Below, piece after piece: positions 26,140-34,148 of a stretch of DNA of 64,000 bases. The notes under the pieces were generated by a model that worked only from the letters and a program-made list of their open reading frames with translations, did no database searches and was not told where the DNA came from. Source of the stretch: Streptomyces halobius. Lineage in GTDB: Bacteria; Actinomycetota; Actinomycetes; Streptomycetales; Streptomycetaceae. The stretch is from the NCBI RefSeq assembly GCF_023277745.1, contig NZ_CP086322.1:7378001-7442000 (forward strand), given 5' to 3'. Each line of letters begins with the position of its first letter. The stretch's first letter is position 1. A program made the position numbers and the translations under genes.

Positions 26140-26808
26140 ATGAAGGACCCGTTCGACCGCCTCGCCGCCGTCTGGGACGAGCTGGTCACCACCGCCCGCC
26201 GAACGGTCACCGACGGCCTGGTGGTCGGCACGTCGGGCAATGTCTCGGTCCGCGTCAGGGACCTGGTCCTGGTCACGCCCAGCGGGGTCCGCTACGACCG
26301 GCTGGGACCGTCCGACACCACCGGGGTCGACCTCGACGGCAACCAGATCATCGGGCGGCTCCGGCCGACCAGCGAACTCCCGCTGCACCTGGCGGTCTAC
26401 CGCAGCACCTCGGCCACCGCCGTCGTGCACACCCACGCCCCGCACGCCACGGCCGTCTCCACCCTCGTTCCCGAACTGCCGCCGGTCCACTACATGACCG
26501 CGGCGCTCGGCGGGCCCGTCCGGGTCGCGCCGTACGCCCTCTACGGCAGCGACGAACTGGCCGCGAACATGCTCGGCGCGCTGCGCGACCGCACCGCCTG
26601 TCTGCTCCAGAACCACGGCACCCTCGCCTACGGCGACAGCCTCGACCAGGCGCTGGACCGCACCGCCCAGCTGGAGTGGATGTGCCGGGTCTGGCTCACC
26701 GCCGCCTCCGTTCCCGGCCACAGCCCCAGCCTGCTGTCGCCCGGTCAGCTCGACGCGGCCGCCACCCGACTACGCGGCTACGGCCAGACAGGAGACGGTC
26801 TGGTCTGA
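26140..26808 (+). CDS. Class II aldolase/adducin family protein
   Basis: 222 residues, of the fuculose-phosphate-aldolase type, zinc dependent. LVVGTSGNVSVRV is the phosphate-binding N-terminus, PTSELPLHLAVY carries the catalytic Glu, VVHTHAPHATAVS gives two zinc histidines and LLQNHGTLAYGD the third. It splits or isomerises a sugar phosphate; the exact substrate is unclear. ATG 26140 directly follows a region with no ribosome site of note. It is followed by the alpha/beta hydrolase gene after about 150 bases. Confidence 0.85.
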   Translation: MKDPFDRLAAVWDELVTTARRTVTDGLVVGTSGNVSVRVRDLVLVTPSGVRYDRLGPSDTTGVDLDGNQIIGRLRPTSELPLHLAVYRSTSATAVVHTHAPHATAVSTLVPELPPVHYMTAALGGPVRVAPYALYGSDELAANMLGALRDRTACLLQNHGTLAYGDSLDQALDRTAQLEWMCRVWLTAASVPGHSPSLLSPGQLDAAATRLRGYGQTGDGLV

Positions 26809-26962
26809 CCCCGGGGCACAGCGCCCGACCCCGGTCACAGCGCCCATGCCCGCCCTGACCGCATCCCTCCCGTGTCTCCCCCCTCGTCTCCCTCTCCTCT
26901 CCCCGTCACCCGCCCGCCGTCGTCCGCTGGCCGTGACCGGTGCACCTGCGCACACTGAGGAG

Positions 26963-28090
26963 GTGCGCCTGCGTACCGCGGCGGCCGCGGCCGCCACCAC
27001 CGTCCTCGGTGCCGGGGCGGCCGCCGTGGCGGTCGGCCGGTACGCCAGCGACGTTGCCCTGAAACCCTCGTCCGACAACCCCTTGCCGGGCGACTCCCGT
27101 CTCACGGTGCACTCCGCCACCGATGACCTGATCACGCTGACCCGCAGCCTCGCCTCCCTGAGGCCCGGCGTCTACGGGCTGACCGGAGCGGGCTGCCATG
27201 CGGTGCTGGGCCCCGTCGTGCACGGCAGCCCGCACCCCGCCGACACGGTCGTCCGCCGGCTCACCCGGGTCACCCACGGCGTCCTCACACCGGGCGCCCG
27301 GATGCGGCTGACCCCCCAGGTGCACATCGGCAACCCCCGCGACGCCCTCGGCGCCGACTGCGCGGATGTCGACATCCCCGGTGAACTCGGCGCCCTCCCC
27401 GCGTGGTTCGTCCCCGGCGTCCGCGACACCTGGGTCATCACCGTCCACGGTCTCGGCACCACCCGCGAGCACCCGATGGTCATCATGCCGTTCCTGCGGC
27501 GGCACCACCTCCCCGTCCTCGACCTGGCCTACCGCAATGACCTCGGCGCCCCCCGCACCGCCGACGGCATCAACCACCTCGGCGACTCCGAATGGCGCGA
27601 TCTGGACGCCGCCATCCGCTACGCGGTCCGCTACGGCGCCCGCGACGTCGTCCTGCACGGCTGGTCCACCGGCGCCACCATGGCGCTCCGTGCCGCCGTC
27701 AACTCCGCGCTGCGCGACCGGATCAGCGGGATCGTGCTGGACTCACCGGTCCTCGACCGGCATGCCACGATCCGCGCGCTGGCCGCCGCCCGGCGGGTCC
27801 CGCGCACCCTGCTGCCGCTGGTCGTCCGTGCCGCCAAGGGCACCACAGGAGTGCCCGTCGACGACCCGGCCGACGCCGTGGATCCCGCCCGGCTGACCGC
27901 GCCCGTACTCCTCTTCCACGGCCCGGACGACACCATCGCCCCCTGGACGGCCTCCCGCTCCTTCGCCGCCCGCCGCGCGGACCTGATCTCCCTTCAGCCG
28001 GTCCCGCACGCACCGCACGCCGCGATGTGGAACGCCGATCCGACCGGCTACGAAGAGGCGCTCCGCCGTTTCCTCACCCCCCTGATGTAG
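26963..28090 (+). CDS. Alpha/beta hydrolase, membrane-anchored
   Basis: About 375 residues. An N-terminal hydrophobic segment (AAAAAATTVLGAGAAAVAVG) suggests a membrane anchor or signal. The hydrolase core has WVITVHGLGTTREH (oxyanion region), the nucleophile elbow LHGWSTGATMAL, the acid in LFHGPDDTIAPW and His in PHAPHAAMW. Earlier starts at 26846 and 26933 are in frame; GTG 26963 begins at the hydrophobic segment, but its GAGGAG is directly adjacent, so the start is uncertain. The TAG stop at 28088 is followed in the same frame by 138 open codons of hexapeptide repeat and tail (see findings). Confidence 0.8.
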   Translation: MRLRTAAAAAATTVLGAGAAAVAVGRYASDVALKPSSDNPLPGDSRLTVHSATDDLITLTRSLASLRPGVYGLTGAGCHAVLGPVVHGSPHPADTVVRRLTRVTHGVLTPGARMRLTPQVHIGNPRDALGADCADVDIPGELGALPAWFVPGVRDTWVITVHGLGTTREHPMVIMPFLRRHHLPVLDLAYRNDLGAPRTADGINHLGDSEWRDLDAAIRYAVRYGARDVVLHGWSTGATMALRAAVNSALRDRISGIVLDSPVLDRHATIRALAAARRVPRTLLPLVVRAAKGTTGVPVDDPADAVDPARLTAPVLLFHGPDDTIAPWTASRSFAARRADLISLQPVPHAPHAAMWNADPTGYEEALRRFLTPLM

Positions 28091-28317
28091 GAACCGCGCC
28101 CGGTACAAGAGCCGGTCCTGGTGCAGGGACCGGCCCTGATGGAGGAGCTGCCCCTGGTGCAGGAGCCGCCCCTGACGGAGGAACCACCCCTGGCGCACGA
28201 GCCGGCCCCGGTGCTGCAAGGACCGGCCCTGGCGGATGAGCCGGCCCTGATGTGGGAACCGGCCCTGATGCAGGAGCCGCCCCTGGCGCACGAGCCGACC
28301 CCGGTGCAGGAACCGCC
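28091..28317 (+). repeat. 18-bp tandem repeat coding for EPxLxQ hexapeptides
   Basis: Twelve units of about 18 bases, one lengthened to 21, of the form GAGCCGGCCCTGATGCAG. In the frame of the upstream hydrolase they read EPVLVQ, GPALME, EPPLTE, EPPLAH, EPALMQ and similar. The array begins at the codon after the hydrolase TAG stop. Confidence 0.9.
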
Positions 28318-28503
28318 TCCGAAGTGGTGGCGGATCCGGAGCGGGTGCGACGGCCCCCGCCGTACCACCGCGCCGATGACGCGCGGGCGTACAGGGGGAC
28401 AACTCCCCACATCAGGGATGGGTCGCCGAGGTGCCGCGGCCCGCGGCGACCGCAAGCCGGGTTCCGATTGGGCTTTCGGGCTGTCAGCGGCAAGACTGCT
28501 CCT
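28318..28503. other. Region between repeat array and next gene
   Basis: The frame of the repeat stays open to a TGA at 28505-28507, which overlaps the GTG of the next gene, but the translated sequence after the array lacks clear coding character. The promoter of the next gene probably lies here. Confidence 0.5.
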
Positions 28504-29946
28504 GTGACGTCCCGTACCCCGCGCGACTCCCGGCTCCGACTCGTCCCCCGTCAACCGATTGCCGCCGCCCGCGGGGCGGTGAGCACCCGGGCCGCCCGCC
28601 CGGCCCCCCGGCCGCCCGAGGGCACCCCGCCGCCCGCGGAACTGGCGCGGCAGGCCCGCGCCGTCCTGGCCGGCGCGGTCCGGCTGGCCCGCTGGGCCGA
28701 CGGCGCCGGCGGCACGGTCGCGGGCCTGCGGGCCGGCCCGGACGGAGCGCTGCCGGCCGCCGACGTGGAACGCGCCGCCGCGGCCCTGGGGCTGACCCCG
28801 CGGCAGGTCCGCGTCGACTGGGACCGGGCCAGGCTCGCCGGACTCATCGAGCTGCACGACGGCATCGCCCGCCCCGGCTGGCGGCTGCGCGCCTGGGACC
28901 GCGATGACACCGCCGCACTGCGCGGCTGGGTCGCGCTCTTCGACGCCTGGTCGCTGGCCCGCCCCGCACCGGACGGCGCCGGACCCACCATCGTCGCCGA
29001 AGTCGTCGAGGCCGTACCGCAGTTGCTCTCGCTGCTGCATCTGTCGGCCGGACCCGTACGACTGCCGGTCCTGCTGGACATGCTCGACCAGCGCGTCGCC
29101 GAGCTGCGCACGGAACGCTGCGAGGTGCCCTACGGGCAGGACCCGGCCGCGGACACCGACGGAGCGGAGAGCGACGCCGCGGGGGCGTCGCTCTCCGAGC
29201 TCCTCGGCTGGGCGCTGGACGCCCTCACGACCGTGGGAGCGCTGGTGCCACCGGACGGCGCGCGCGACGGTGCGTACGAGGGCGGCCACGACGGCGCCGA
29301 GGCGCAGCTGACGCCGCTCGGCAACTGGTCGGTGTGGGTCAAGCTGGAGCAGATCTGTGTGGCCGCGCAGAGCCCGGCCGGCCATATAGAACAGTCGGCG
29401 GAGGCCATGCTGCGCGGCTGCGCCCGGCTGACCCCCGGCCCGGCCCGCACCGAATACCGCGCCTGGCTCGCCGCGCGCTCCGTCGGCGCGGCCGTCGAGG
29501 AGCTGCTGGCGGTGGCCCGCGGTGAGGACGCGCTGCTGCGCGGTCTGGCCTTCGAGGCGCTGCGCGCGGTCGGTGCCCCGGCCGCGCCCGCCGTCCGCGC
29601 GGCGGCCGGGGAGCCGGCACTGCGGCCGTACGCCCTGCTGTGGCTGGTCGAGCACGAGGGGGGCGACCCGGAGGAAGCGCCCGATGTGCTCACCCGCGAG
29701 GAGCTGACCTGGCTGTGGGTGGACACCGCGGCGGCCGTCGCGGACCACGGCGAGACCCAACTGCTGGTCCGGCACCTCGACTCGGCGGTCCAGGGCTCCG
29801 TGCCGCGGCTCCTGGCCGAGGTGCGCGCCGTCGGGCATCCGCGCACCGTCCAGGTGCTGGTCGCGCTCGCCGCGGCCCATCCCGACCCGGCGCTCGCCAA
29901 AGCCGTCCGCCGGGCCGCGTTCCAGGTCCACACCGGCGGCGCCTGA
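28504..29946 (+). CDS. Conserved hypothetical protein, alpha-helical
   Basis: 480 residues, function unknown to me. The sequence is rich in helix-forming Ala/Leu blocks. The second half (from about residue 300) has repeated units such as LLRGLAFEALRAVGAPAAPAVRAAA and VPRLLAEVRAVGHPRTVQVLVALAA that look like HEAT-type repeats. No catalytic motif or membrane segment is visible. GTG 28504 gives MTSRTPRDSRLRLVP, and the following conserved-looking part starts near residue 40. It ends before a bidirectional hairpin. Confidence 0.7.
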   Translation: MTSRTPRDSRLRLVPRQPIAAARGAVSTRAARPAPRPPEGTPPPAELARQARAVLAGAVRLARWADGAGGTVAGLRAGPDGALPAADVERAAAALGLTPRQVRVDWDRARLAGLIELHDGIARPGWRLRAWDRDDTAALRGWVALFDAWSLARPAPDGAGPTIVAEVVEAVPQLLSLLHLSAGPVRLPVLLDMLDQRVAELRTERCEVPYGQDPAADTDGAESDAAGASLSELLGWALDALTTVGALVPPDGARDGAYEGGHDGAEAQLTPLGNWSVWVKLEQICVAAQSPAGHIEQSAEAMLRGCARLTPGPARTEYRAWLAARSVGAAVEELLAVARGEDALLRGLAFEALRAVGAPAAPAVRAAAGEPALRPYALLWLVEHEGGDPEEAPDVLTREELTWLWVDTAAAVADHGETQLLVRHLDSAVQGSVPRLLAEVRAVGHPRTVQVLVALAAAHPDPALAKAVRRAAFQVHTGGA

Positions 29947-29976
29947 GCGGGGCGGTAAGAACGGCGGTGGGCGCAT

Positions 29977-30081
29977 CGCTCCGACCACCGCGGTTACCGC
30001 TCCGACCACCGCGGTCATCGCCCTGGTCACCACGGTCATCGCCCCGGTCACCGGGGTCATCGGTCTCGTCGTTCCGGGCAC
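29977..30081. repeat. 21-bp tandem repeat in an intergenic gap
   Basis: Five units of exactly 21 bases (29977, 29998, 30019, 30040, 30061) with the pattern CGCTCCGACCACCGCGGTCAT, the last one diverged. They are followed at once by the terminator stem. Confidence 0.75.
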
Positions 30082-30082
30082 C

Positions 30083-30120
30083 GGCCTGAGCCTCGCATCC
30101 TCGGGTACGAGGCTCAGGCC
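30083..30120. terminator. Bidirectional terminator
   Basis: Perfect 13-bp stem (30083-30095 with 30108-30120) and a 12-base loop between two convergent genes; it includes the stop codon of the VOC gene. Confidence 0.85.
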
Positions 30121-30572
30121 GAGGCGCCCGGAACATACGTCCCGAAGCTCCAGATGTTGCCCTCGCCGTCCCGAGCCATATAGTCCCGCGCGCCGTAGTC
30201 CTGGTCCGTGGGCTCCATCAGGATCTCCGCCCCGGCCGCCTTGGCCCGCTCGAAGTGCGCGTCGGCGTCCTCGACGACGACATAGACACCGGTCGGCCCG
30301 GCGTCGCCCATCGCCTCGTCGAAGGGGCCGCCGCGCCCTTTCGTGCCCAGCATCACCCTGCCGTTGCCGTACGCCAGCTCGGCGTGCAGCACCGTGCCGT
30401 CCCCGCTTTCGTACACCGCCTCCTTGGTGAAGCCGAAAGCCTCGGTCAGCAGCGTGATCGCGGCCGGGGCGTCGTGGTAGAGCAGCGTCGGGTAGATCGT
30501 GGGCGAACCGGAAGCCGGGGTCGCGGTGGTCATGACGGTCACCATCCCTGTGACGGGAGCAACGGACTTCAT
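30114..30572 (-). CDS. VOC family (glyoxalase/bleomycin-resistance-like) protein
   Basis: 152 residues of the PhnB/VOC type: TIYPTLLYHDAPAAITLLTEAFGF begins the first beta-alpha-beta-beta-beta unit and VYVVVEDADAHFERAKAAGAEI with DYMARDGEGNIWSFGTYVP the second. The second strand carries the Glu/His positions often used for metal, but the role is unknown. ATG 30572 has AGAGG seven bases upstream; the inner ATG at 30533 is an alternative. Confidence 0.8.
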   Translation of the reverse strand: MKSVAPVTGMVTVMTTATPASGSPTIYPTLLYHDAPAAITLLTEAFGFTKEAVYESGDGTVLHAELAYGNGRVMLGTKGRGGPFDEAMGDAGPTGVYVVVEDADAHFERAKAAGAEILMEPTDQDYGARDYMARDGEGNIWSFGTYVPGASA

Positions 30573-30741
30573 CCAGCGGCCTCTTTGAGACCTGCATCAC
30601 AGTCTTGCAGCAGGGTCCGACAACGCATCCGCAGCCGCATCGGCGAGCGCCGTGCCAACCGCCGCGCTGAACACGGCGCAACGCGCCCCGCCGGGCCCCG
30701 TCTTCGGCGGGCGCCCGGAATAACTGCTTGCAGGGCACCGT

Positions 30742-30747
30742 TAGACT
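30742..30747 (+). promoter_or_regulatory. Candidate -10 element upstream of the ABC-F gene
   Basis: TAGACT fits TANNNT and ends six bases before the ATG of a possible leader peptide at 30754. The -35 is poor. Confidence 0.4.
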
Positions 30748-30753
30748 GCCCGT

Positions 30754-30780
30754 ATGGCAGTTCTCCTTTGGGTTCATTAG
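30754..30780 (+). CDS. Possible 8-residue leader peptide MAVLLWVH
   Basis: ATG to TAG encoding MAVLLWVH, 64 bases upstream of the ABC-F start. There is no ribosome site, but TAGACT six bases before the ATG would give a leaderless message. Leader peptides upstream of ABC-F genes often act in ribosome-dependent attenuation; whether this one does is inference. Confidence 0.35.
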   Translation: MAVLLWVH

Positions 30781-30844
30781 CCGGCGTAGACCGCTCTCGG
30801 ACCGTCCGTCCAACCCGCCGTCTTCCTGCCCTGGAGTTTTTTCC

Positions 30845-32443
30845 GTGATCACCGCCTCCGCCCTGGAGCTGCGCGCCGGCGCCCGGGTCCTCATCGAGTC
30901 CGCCTCCTTCCGTATCGCCAAGGGCGACCGCATCGGACTGGTCGGCCGCAACGGCGCCGGCAAGACCACCCTGACCAAGGTGCTGGCCGGCGAGGGCATC
31001 CCCGCCGCCGGCTCGGTCACCCGCGGCGGCCAGGTCGGCTATCTGCCGCAGGACCCGCGCACCGGCGACCTGGACGTTCTCGCCCGCGACCGCGTCCTCT
31101 CCGCCCGCGGCCTGGACACCCTGCTGCGCAAGATGCGGGAGAACGAGGACCGCATGGCGAACGGCAAGGGCGCCACGCGCGAGAAGGCGATGAAGAAGTA
31201 CGAGCGCCTGGAGACCGAGTTCCTCACCAAGGGCGGTTACGCCGCCGAGGCCGAGGCCGCCACCATCGCCGCCGCGCTCAACCTGCCCGACCGTGTGCTC
31301 GGCCAGCCCCTGCACACGCTCTCCGGCGGTCAGCGCCGCCGTATCGAGCTGGCCCGGATCCTCTTCTCGGACGCGGACACACTGCTCCTGGACGAGCCGA
31401 CCAACCACCTCGACGCCGACTCCGTCATCTGGCTGCGCGACTACCTCAAGTCCTACCGCGGCGGCTTCGTCGTCATCTCCCACGATGTCGACCTGGTCGA
31501 GACGGTCGTCAACAAGGTCTTCCACCTCGACGCCAACCGCGCGCAGATCGACATCTACAACATGGGCTGGAAGCTCTACCAGCAGCAGCGCGAGGCCGAC
31601 GAGAAGCGCCGCAAGCGCGAGCGGGCCAACGCCGAGAAGAAGGCCGCCGCGCTCAACAGCCAGGCCGACAAGATGCGGGCCAAGGCCACCAAGACCGTCG
31701 CCGCGCAGAACATGGCCAAGCGCGCCGAGAAGCTGCTCGCCGGCCTGGAGGAGGTGCGGGTCGCCGACAAGGTCGCCAAGCTGCGCTTCCCGGACCCGGC
31801 GCCGTGCGGCAAGACCCCGCTGACCGCCGAGGGCCTGTCCAAGTCCTACGGCTCCCTGGAGATCTTCACCGACGTCGACCTGGCCATCGACAAGGGCTCC
31901 CGGGTCGTCATCCTCGGCCTCAACGGCGCCGGCAAGACCACCCTGCTGCGGCTGCTCGCGGGCGTCGAGAAGCCGGACACCGGCGAGGTCCGCGCCGGGC
32001 ACGGCCTCAAGCTCGGCTACTACGCCCAGGAGCACGAGACGCTGGACCCGGACCGCACGGTCCTGGAGAACATGCGCTCGGCCGCCCCGGACATGGACCT
32101 GGTCGCCATCCGCAAGACGCTGGGTTCGTTCCTCTTCTCGGGCGATGACGTCGACAAGCCCGCCGGGGTGCTCTCCGGCGGCGAGAAGACCCGCCTCGCC
32201 CTGGCGACGCTGGTCGTCTCCTCCGCCAACGTGCTGCTCCTCGACGAGCCGACGAACAACCTCGACCCGGCCAGCCGTGAGGAGATCCTCAGCGCGCTGC
32301 ACACCTTCACCGGTGCGGTGGTCCTGGTGACGCACGATGAGGGCGCGGTGGACGCGCTGTCACCGGAGCGCATCATCCTGCTGCCCGACGGTGTCGAGGA
32401 TCTGTGGGGCCAGGACTACGCGGATCTGGTCGCGCTGGCCTGA
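30845..32443 (+). CDS. ABC-F family ATP-binding protein
   Basis: 532 residues with two ABC cassettes and no membrane segments. Cassette 1 has GRNGAGKTTLTKVL, LSGGQRRRIEL and LLLDEPTNHLD. Cassette 2 has GLNGAGKTTLLRLL, LSGGEKTRLAL and LLLDEPTNNLD. The linker between is Lys/Arg/Ala-rich and helical (EADEKRRKRERANAEKKAA), as in ribosome-associated ABC-F proteins. It should act on the ribosome in translation or antibiotic protection. The GTG at 30845 starts SALELRAGARVL and has CTGGAG about ten bases upstream. The 5' leader may contain a regulatory peptide. Confidence 0.92.
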   Translation: MITASALELRAGARVLIESASFRIAKGDRIGLVGRNGAGKTTLTKVLAGEGIPAAGSVTRGGQVGYLPQDPRTGDLDVLARDRVLSARGLDTLLRKMRENEDRMANGKGATREKAMKKYERLETEFLTKGGYAAEAEAATIAAALNLPDRVLGQPLHTLSGGQRRRIELARILFSDADTLLLDEPTNHLDADSVIWLRDYLKSYRGGFVVISHDVDLVETVVNKVFHLDANRAQIDIYNMGWKLYQQQREADEKRRKRERANAEKKAAALNSQADKMRAKATKTVAAQNMAKRAEKLLAGLEEVRVADKVAKLRFPDPAPCGKTPLTAEGLSKSYGSLEIFTDVDLAIDKGSRVVILGLNGAGKTTLLRLLAGVEKPDTGEVRAGHGLKLGYYAQEHETLDPDRTVLENMRSAAPDMDLVAIRKTLGSFLFSGDDVDKPAGVLSGGEKTRLALATLVVSSANVLLLDEPTNNLDPASREEILSALHTFTGAVVLVTHDEGAVDALSPERIILLPDGVEDLWGQDYADLVALA

Positions 32444-32492
32444 TCACGGCCGCTGATCAATGCCGTATGGATCATTCGGCCGACGCGTGATC
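32399..32492. promoter_or_regulatory. Cluster of six GATC sites upstream of gbn
   Basis: GATC at 32399, 32423, 32442, 32455, 32470 and 32489, the first two inside the end of the ABC-F gene. A further GATC lies at 32738. With about 72% GC one GATC per 400 bases would be expected. Gbn is reported to bind GATC, so this may be an autoregulatory or nucleation site. Confidence 0.5.
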
Positions 32493-32779
32493 CATCATCT
32501 GAGTGAGAACGGCTCGTACATCGGCGAGCCTGCGGCGCATGGCCGGGTCCTGTGGGGCCCGGCCGTCCCGTTTTCGGCGGGATATCCCCTGACCTGCCCA
32601 TTCTCGAAGAAAGCGGCGTCCGGGCGGCCCGCGGGACAGCCGTAATCCGGAATTCCGGCCGCTGTCGCCCGGCCTCCGGCGGCAAAGGATGTCGTACTGA
32701 CCCTGGAGAAGGGGTGGCCAGGAAGCCGGAGAGGGGTGATCATGAGAGTCCAGAGCGCACTTCCCACGAGGAGGCACGG
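32444..32779. other. Intergenic region between ABC-F gene and gbn
   Basis: No sizeable gene is visible. It contains four of the six clustered GATC sites and a further one at 32738. A short ATG frame at 32743 overlaps the gbn start and is probably not a gene. Confidence 0.5.
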
Positions 32780-33001
32780 GTGGCCGAGACTCTGAAGAAG
32801 GGCAGCCGGGTGACCGGCGCCGCGCGCGAGAAGCTCGCGGCAGACCTGAAGAAGAAGTACGACGCCGGAGCGAGCATCCGGTCGTTGGCCGAGGAAACCG
32901 GTCGCTCCTACGGGTTCGTGCACCGGATGCTCACCGAATCCGGTGTGGTCCTGCGCGGTCGCGGCGGAGCCACACGGGGCAAGAAGGCCGCCTCGGTCTG
33001 A
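32780..33001 (+). CDS. gbn: GATC-binding nucleoid-associated protein Gbn
   Basis: 73 residues, basic, with one helix-turn-helix: REKLAADLKKKYDAGASIRSL, then AEETGRSYGFVHRMLTESGV and a basic tail RGRGGATRGKKAA. From memory this is the S. coelicolor SCO1839 product, described as a small nucleoid-associated protein that binds GATC and affects sporulation and antibiotic production. GTG 32780 has GAGGAGG five bases upstream. It lies alone, downstream of a GATC-rich gap. Confidence 0.85.
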   Translation: MAETLKKGSRVTGAAREKLAADLKKKYDAGASIRSLAEETGRSYGFVHRMLTESGVVLRGRGGATRGKKAASV

Positions 33002-33114
33002 CGGTTCCGCGACTCCGAGCGCAGCGGTGCCCCCGGTCGGCCGAGCAGTCGGCCGGGCGGTTACCGTTCAGTCACTTACGTACGCGGAAGTGCTGGCTGA
33101 CTCGGAGGCGCCCC

Positions 33115-33894
33115 ATGACTCTGCTCGACAAGGACGGTGTGCGGCTCACCGTGGACGACGACATCGCCACGGTGACCCTCGCCAACGCGGCCAAGCGCAA
33201 CGCGCAGTCGCCGGCCATGTGGCGGGCGTTGGCCGAGGCGGGTTCGCTGCTGCCGGGAAACGTACGGGTTGTCGTGCTGCGCGGTGAGGGCAAGTCCTTC
33301 TCCGCGGGCCTCGACCGGCAGGCGTTCACGCCCGAAGGGTTTCCCGGCGAGCCGTCGTTCATCGATCTGGCACGCGGTTCGGACGGTGACCTGGACGCCA
33401 CCATCGCCGCCTACCAGGAAGCGTTCACCTGGTGGCGGCGGAACGACCTGGTGTCCATCGCCGCCGTGCAGGGGCATGCCATCGGCGCGGGCTTCCAGCT
33501 CGCGCTCGCCTGCGATCTGCGGGTCGTCGCGCAGGACGTGCAGTTCGCCATGCGCGAGACCAGCCTGGGACTGGTGCCCGACCTGACCGGTACGCACCCC
33601 CTGGTCGCGCTGGTCGGTTATGCCCGTGCGCTGGAGATCTGCGCCACGGGGCGCTTTGTGCGCGCCGACGAGGCCGAGCGGGTGGGCCTGGCCAATCTCG
33701 TGGTGCCCGTTGACGAACTCGACGGCGCGGTGGCGGACTTGGCGGCCGCGCTCATCGCCGCACCGCGCGACGCCGTCAACGAGACCAAGGCCCTGCTGGC
33801 CGGCGCCGCGGGCCGTACGTACGAGGAACAGCGCACCGCGGAACGCGCCGCGCAGGCGCGCCGGCTGCGTGATCTTGCGGGGGTGGAGGAGTAG
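33115..33894 (+). CDS. Enoyl-CoA hydratase/isomerase family protein
   Basis: 259-residue crotonase. VVVLRGEGKSFSAGLDRQAF is the first oxyanion loop, VQGHAIGAGFQLALACDLRVV the second, and MRETSLGLVPDLTGTHPLVALVG the conserved region with the position of the catalytic Glu occupied by Asp/Leu-Thr rather than a clear Glu, so the reaction may differ from simple hydration. ATG 33115 follows GGAGGCGCCCC. Role in fatty-acid or CoA-ester metabolism is likely. Confidence 0.88.
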   Translation: MTLLDKDGVRLTVDDDIATVTLANAAKRNAQSPAMWRALAEAGSLLPGNVRVVVLRGEGKSFSAGLDRQAFTPEGFPGEPSFIDLARGSDGDLDATIAAYQEAFTWWRRNDLVSIAAVQGHAIGAGFQLALACDLRVVAQDVQFAMRETSLGLVPDLTGTHPLVALVGYARALEICATGRFVRADEAERVGLANLVVPVDELDGAVADLAAALIAAPRDAVNETKALLAGAAGRTYEEQRTAERAAQARRLRDLAGVEE

Positions 33895-34050
33895 GGGGAA
33901 TCCCTGGGGTTCGGGGCACGACCCTTACGGGGTGTTCGAACGGATCCCCTAGGGGTGCGTGGGTGCCCTTGCAGGCCACAACGCGGCGGGCCCGGGGCGA
34001 CATTCCCATGGTTCACCCCCGTGTTCGGTAAGTCGCCCGGTAAGTCGCCC

Positions 34051-34071
34051 CCAGGGCCTTTCCGGCCCTGG
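34051..34071. terminator. Hairpin between convergent genes
   Basis: CCAGGGCC and GGCCCTGG, 8-bp stem with a five-base loop, between the enoyl-CoA hydratase and the convergent gene. An 18-base direct repeat TGGCCCTGGCCCACCGGA follows. Confidence 0.6.
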
Positions 34072-34148
34072 CCCACCGGAGTGGCCCTGGCCCACCGGAC
34101 CGGTCCTGATTCACCCGATCGGCCCAGGCCCTGTCGTCGAACTCCCGT

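Noticed and set aside
28091..28320. Possible CRISPR array
   Set aside because: Units are contiguous 18-bp degenerate repeats without unique spacers, and no cas gene is near.
28048..31020. Very long open frame on the minus strand (990 codons)
   Set aside because: It spans the repeat array and is antisense to three well-supported genes; its composition is that of a GC-rich shadow frame with no domain.
30569..32335. 588-codon frame antisense to the ABC-F gene
   Set aside because: Low-complexity shadow; the plus strand has Walker and signature motifs twice.
32743..32796. Short ATG frame overlapping the gbn start
   Set aside because: Out of frame with gbn, only 17 codons; it shares the region of the ribosome site and has no sign of conservation that I can judge.
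33925..33960. GTTCGAAC-like sequence as part of a tRNA
   Set aside because: No acceptor stem, anticodon stem or other arms can be formed around it; no tRNA was found in the window.
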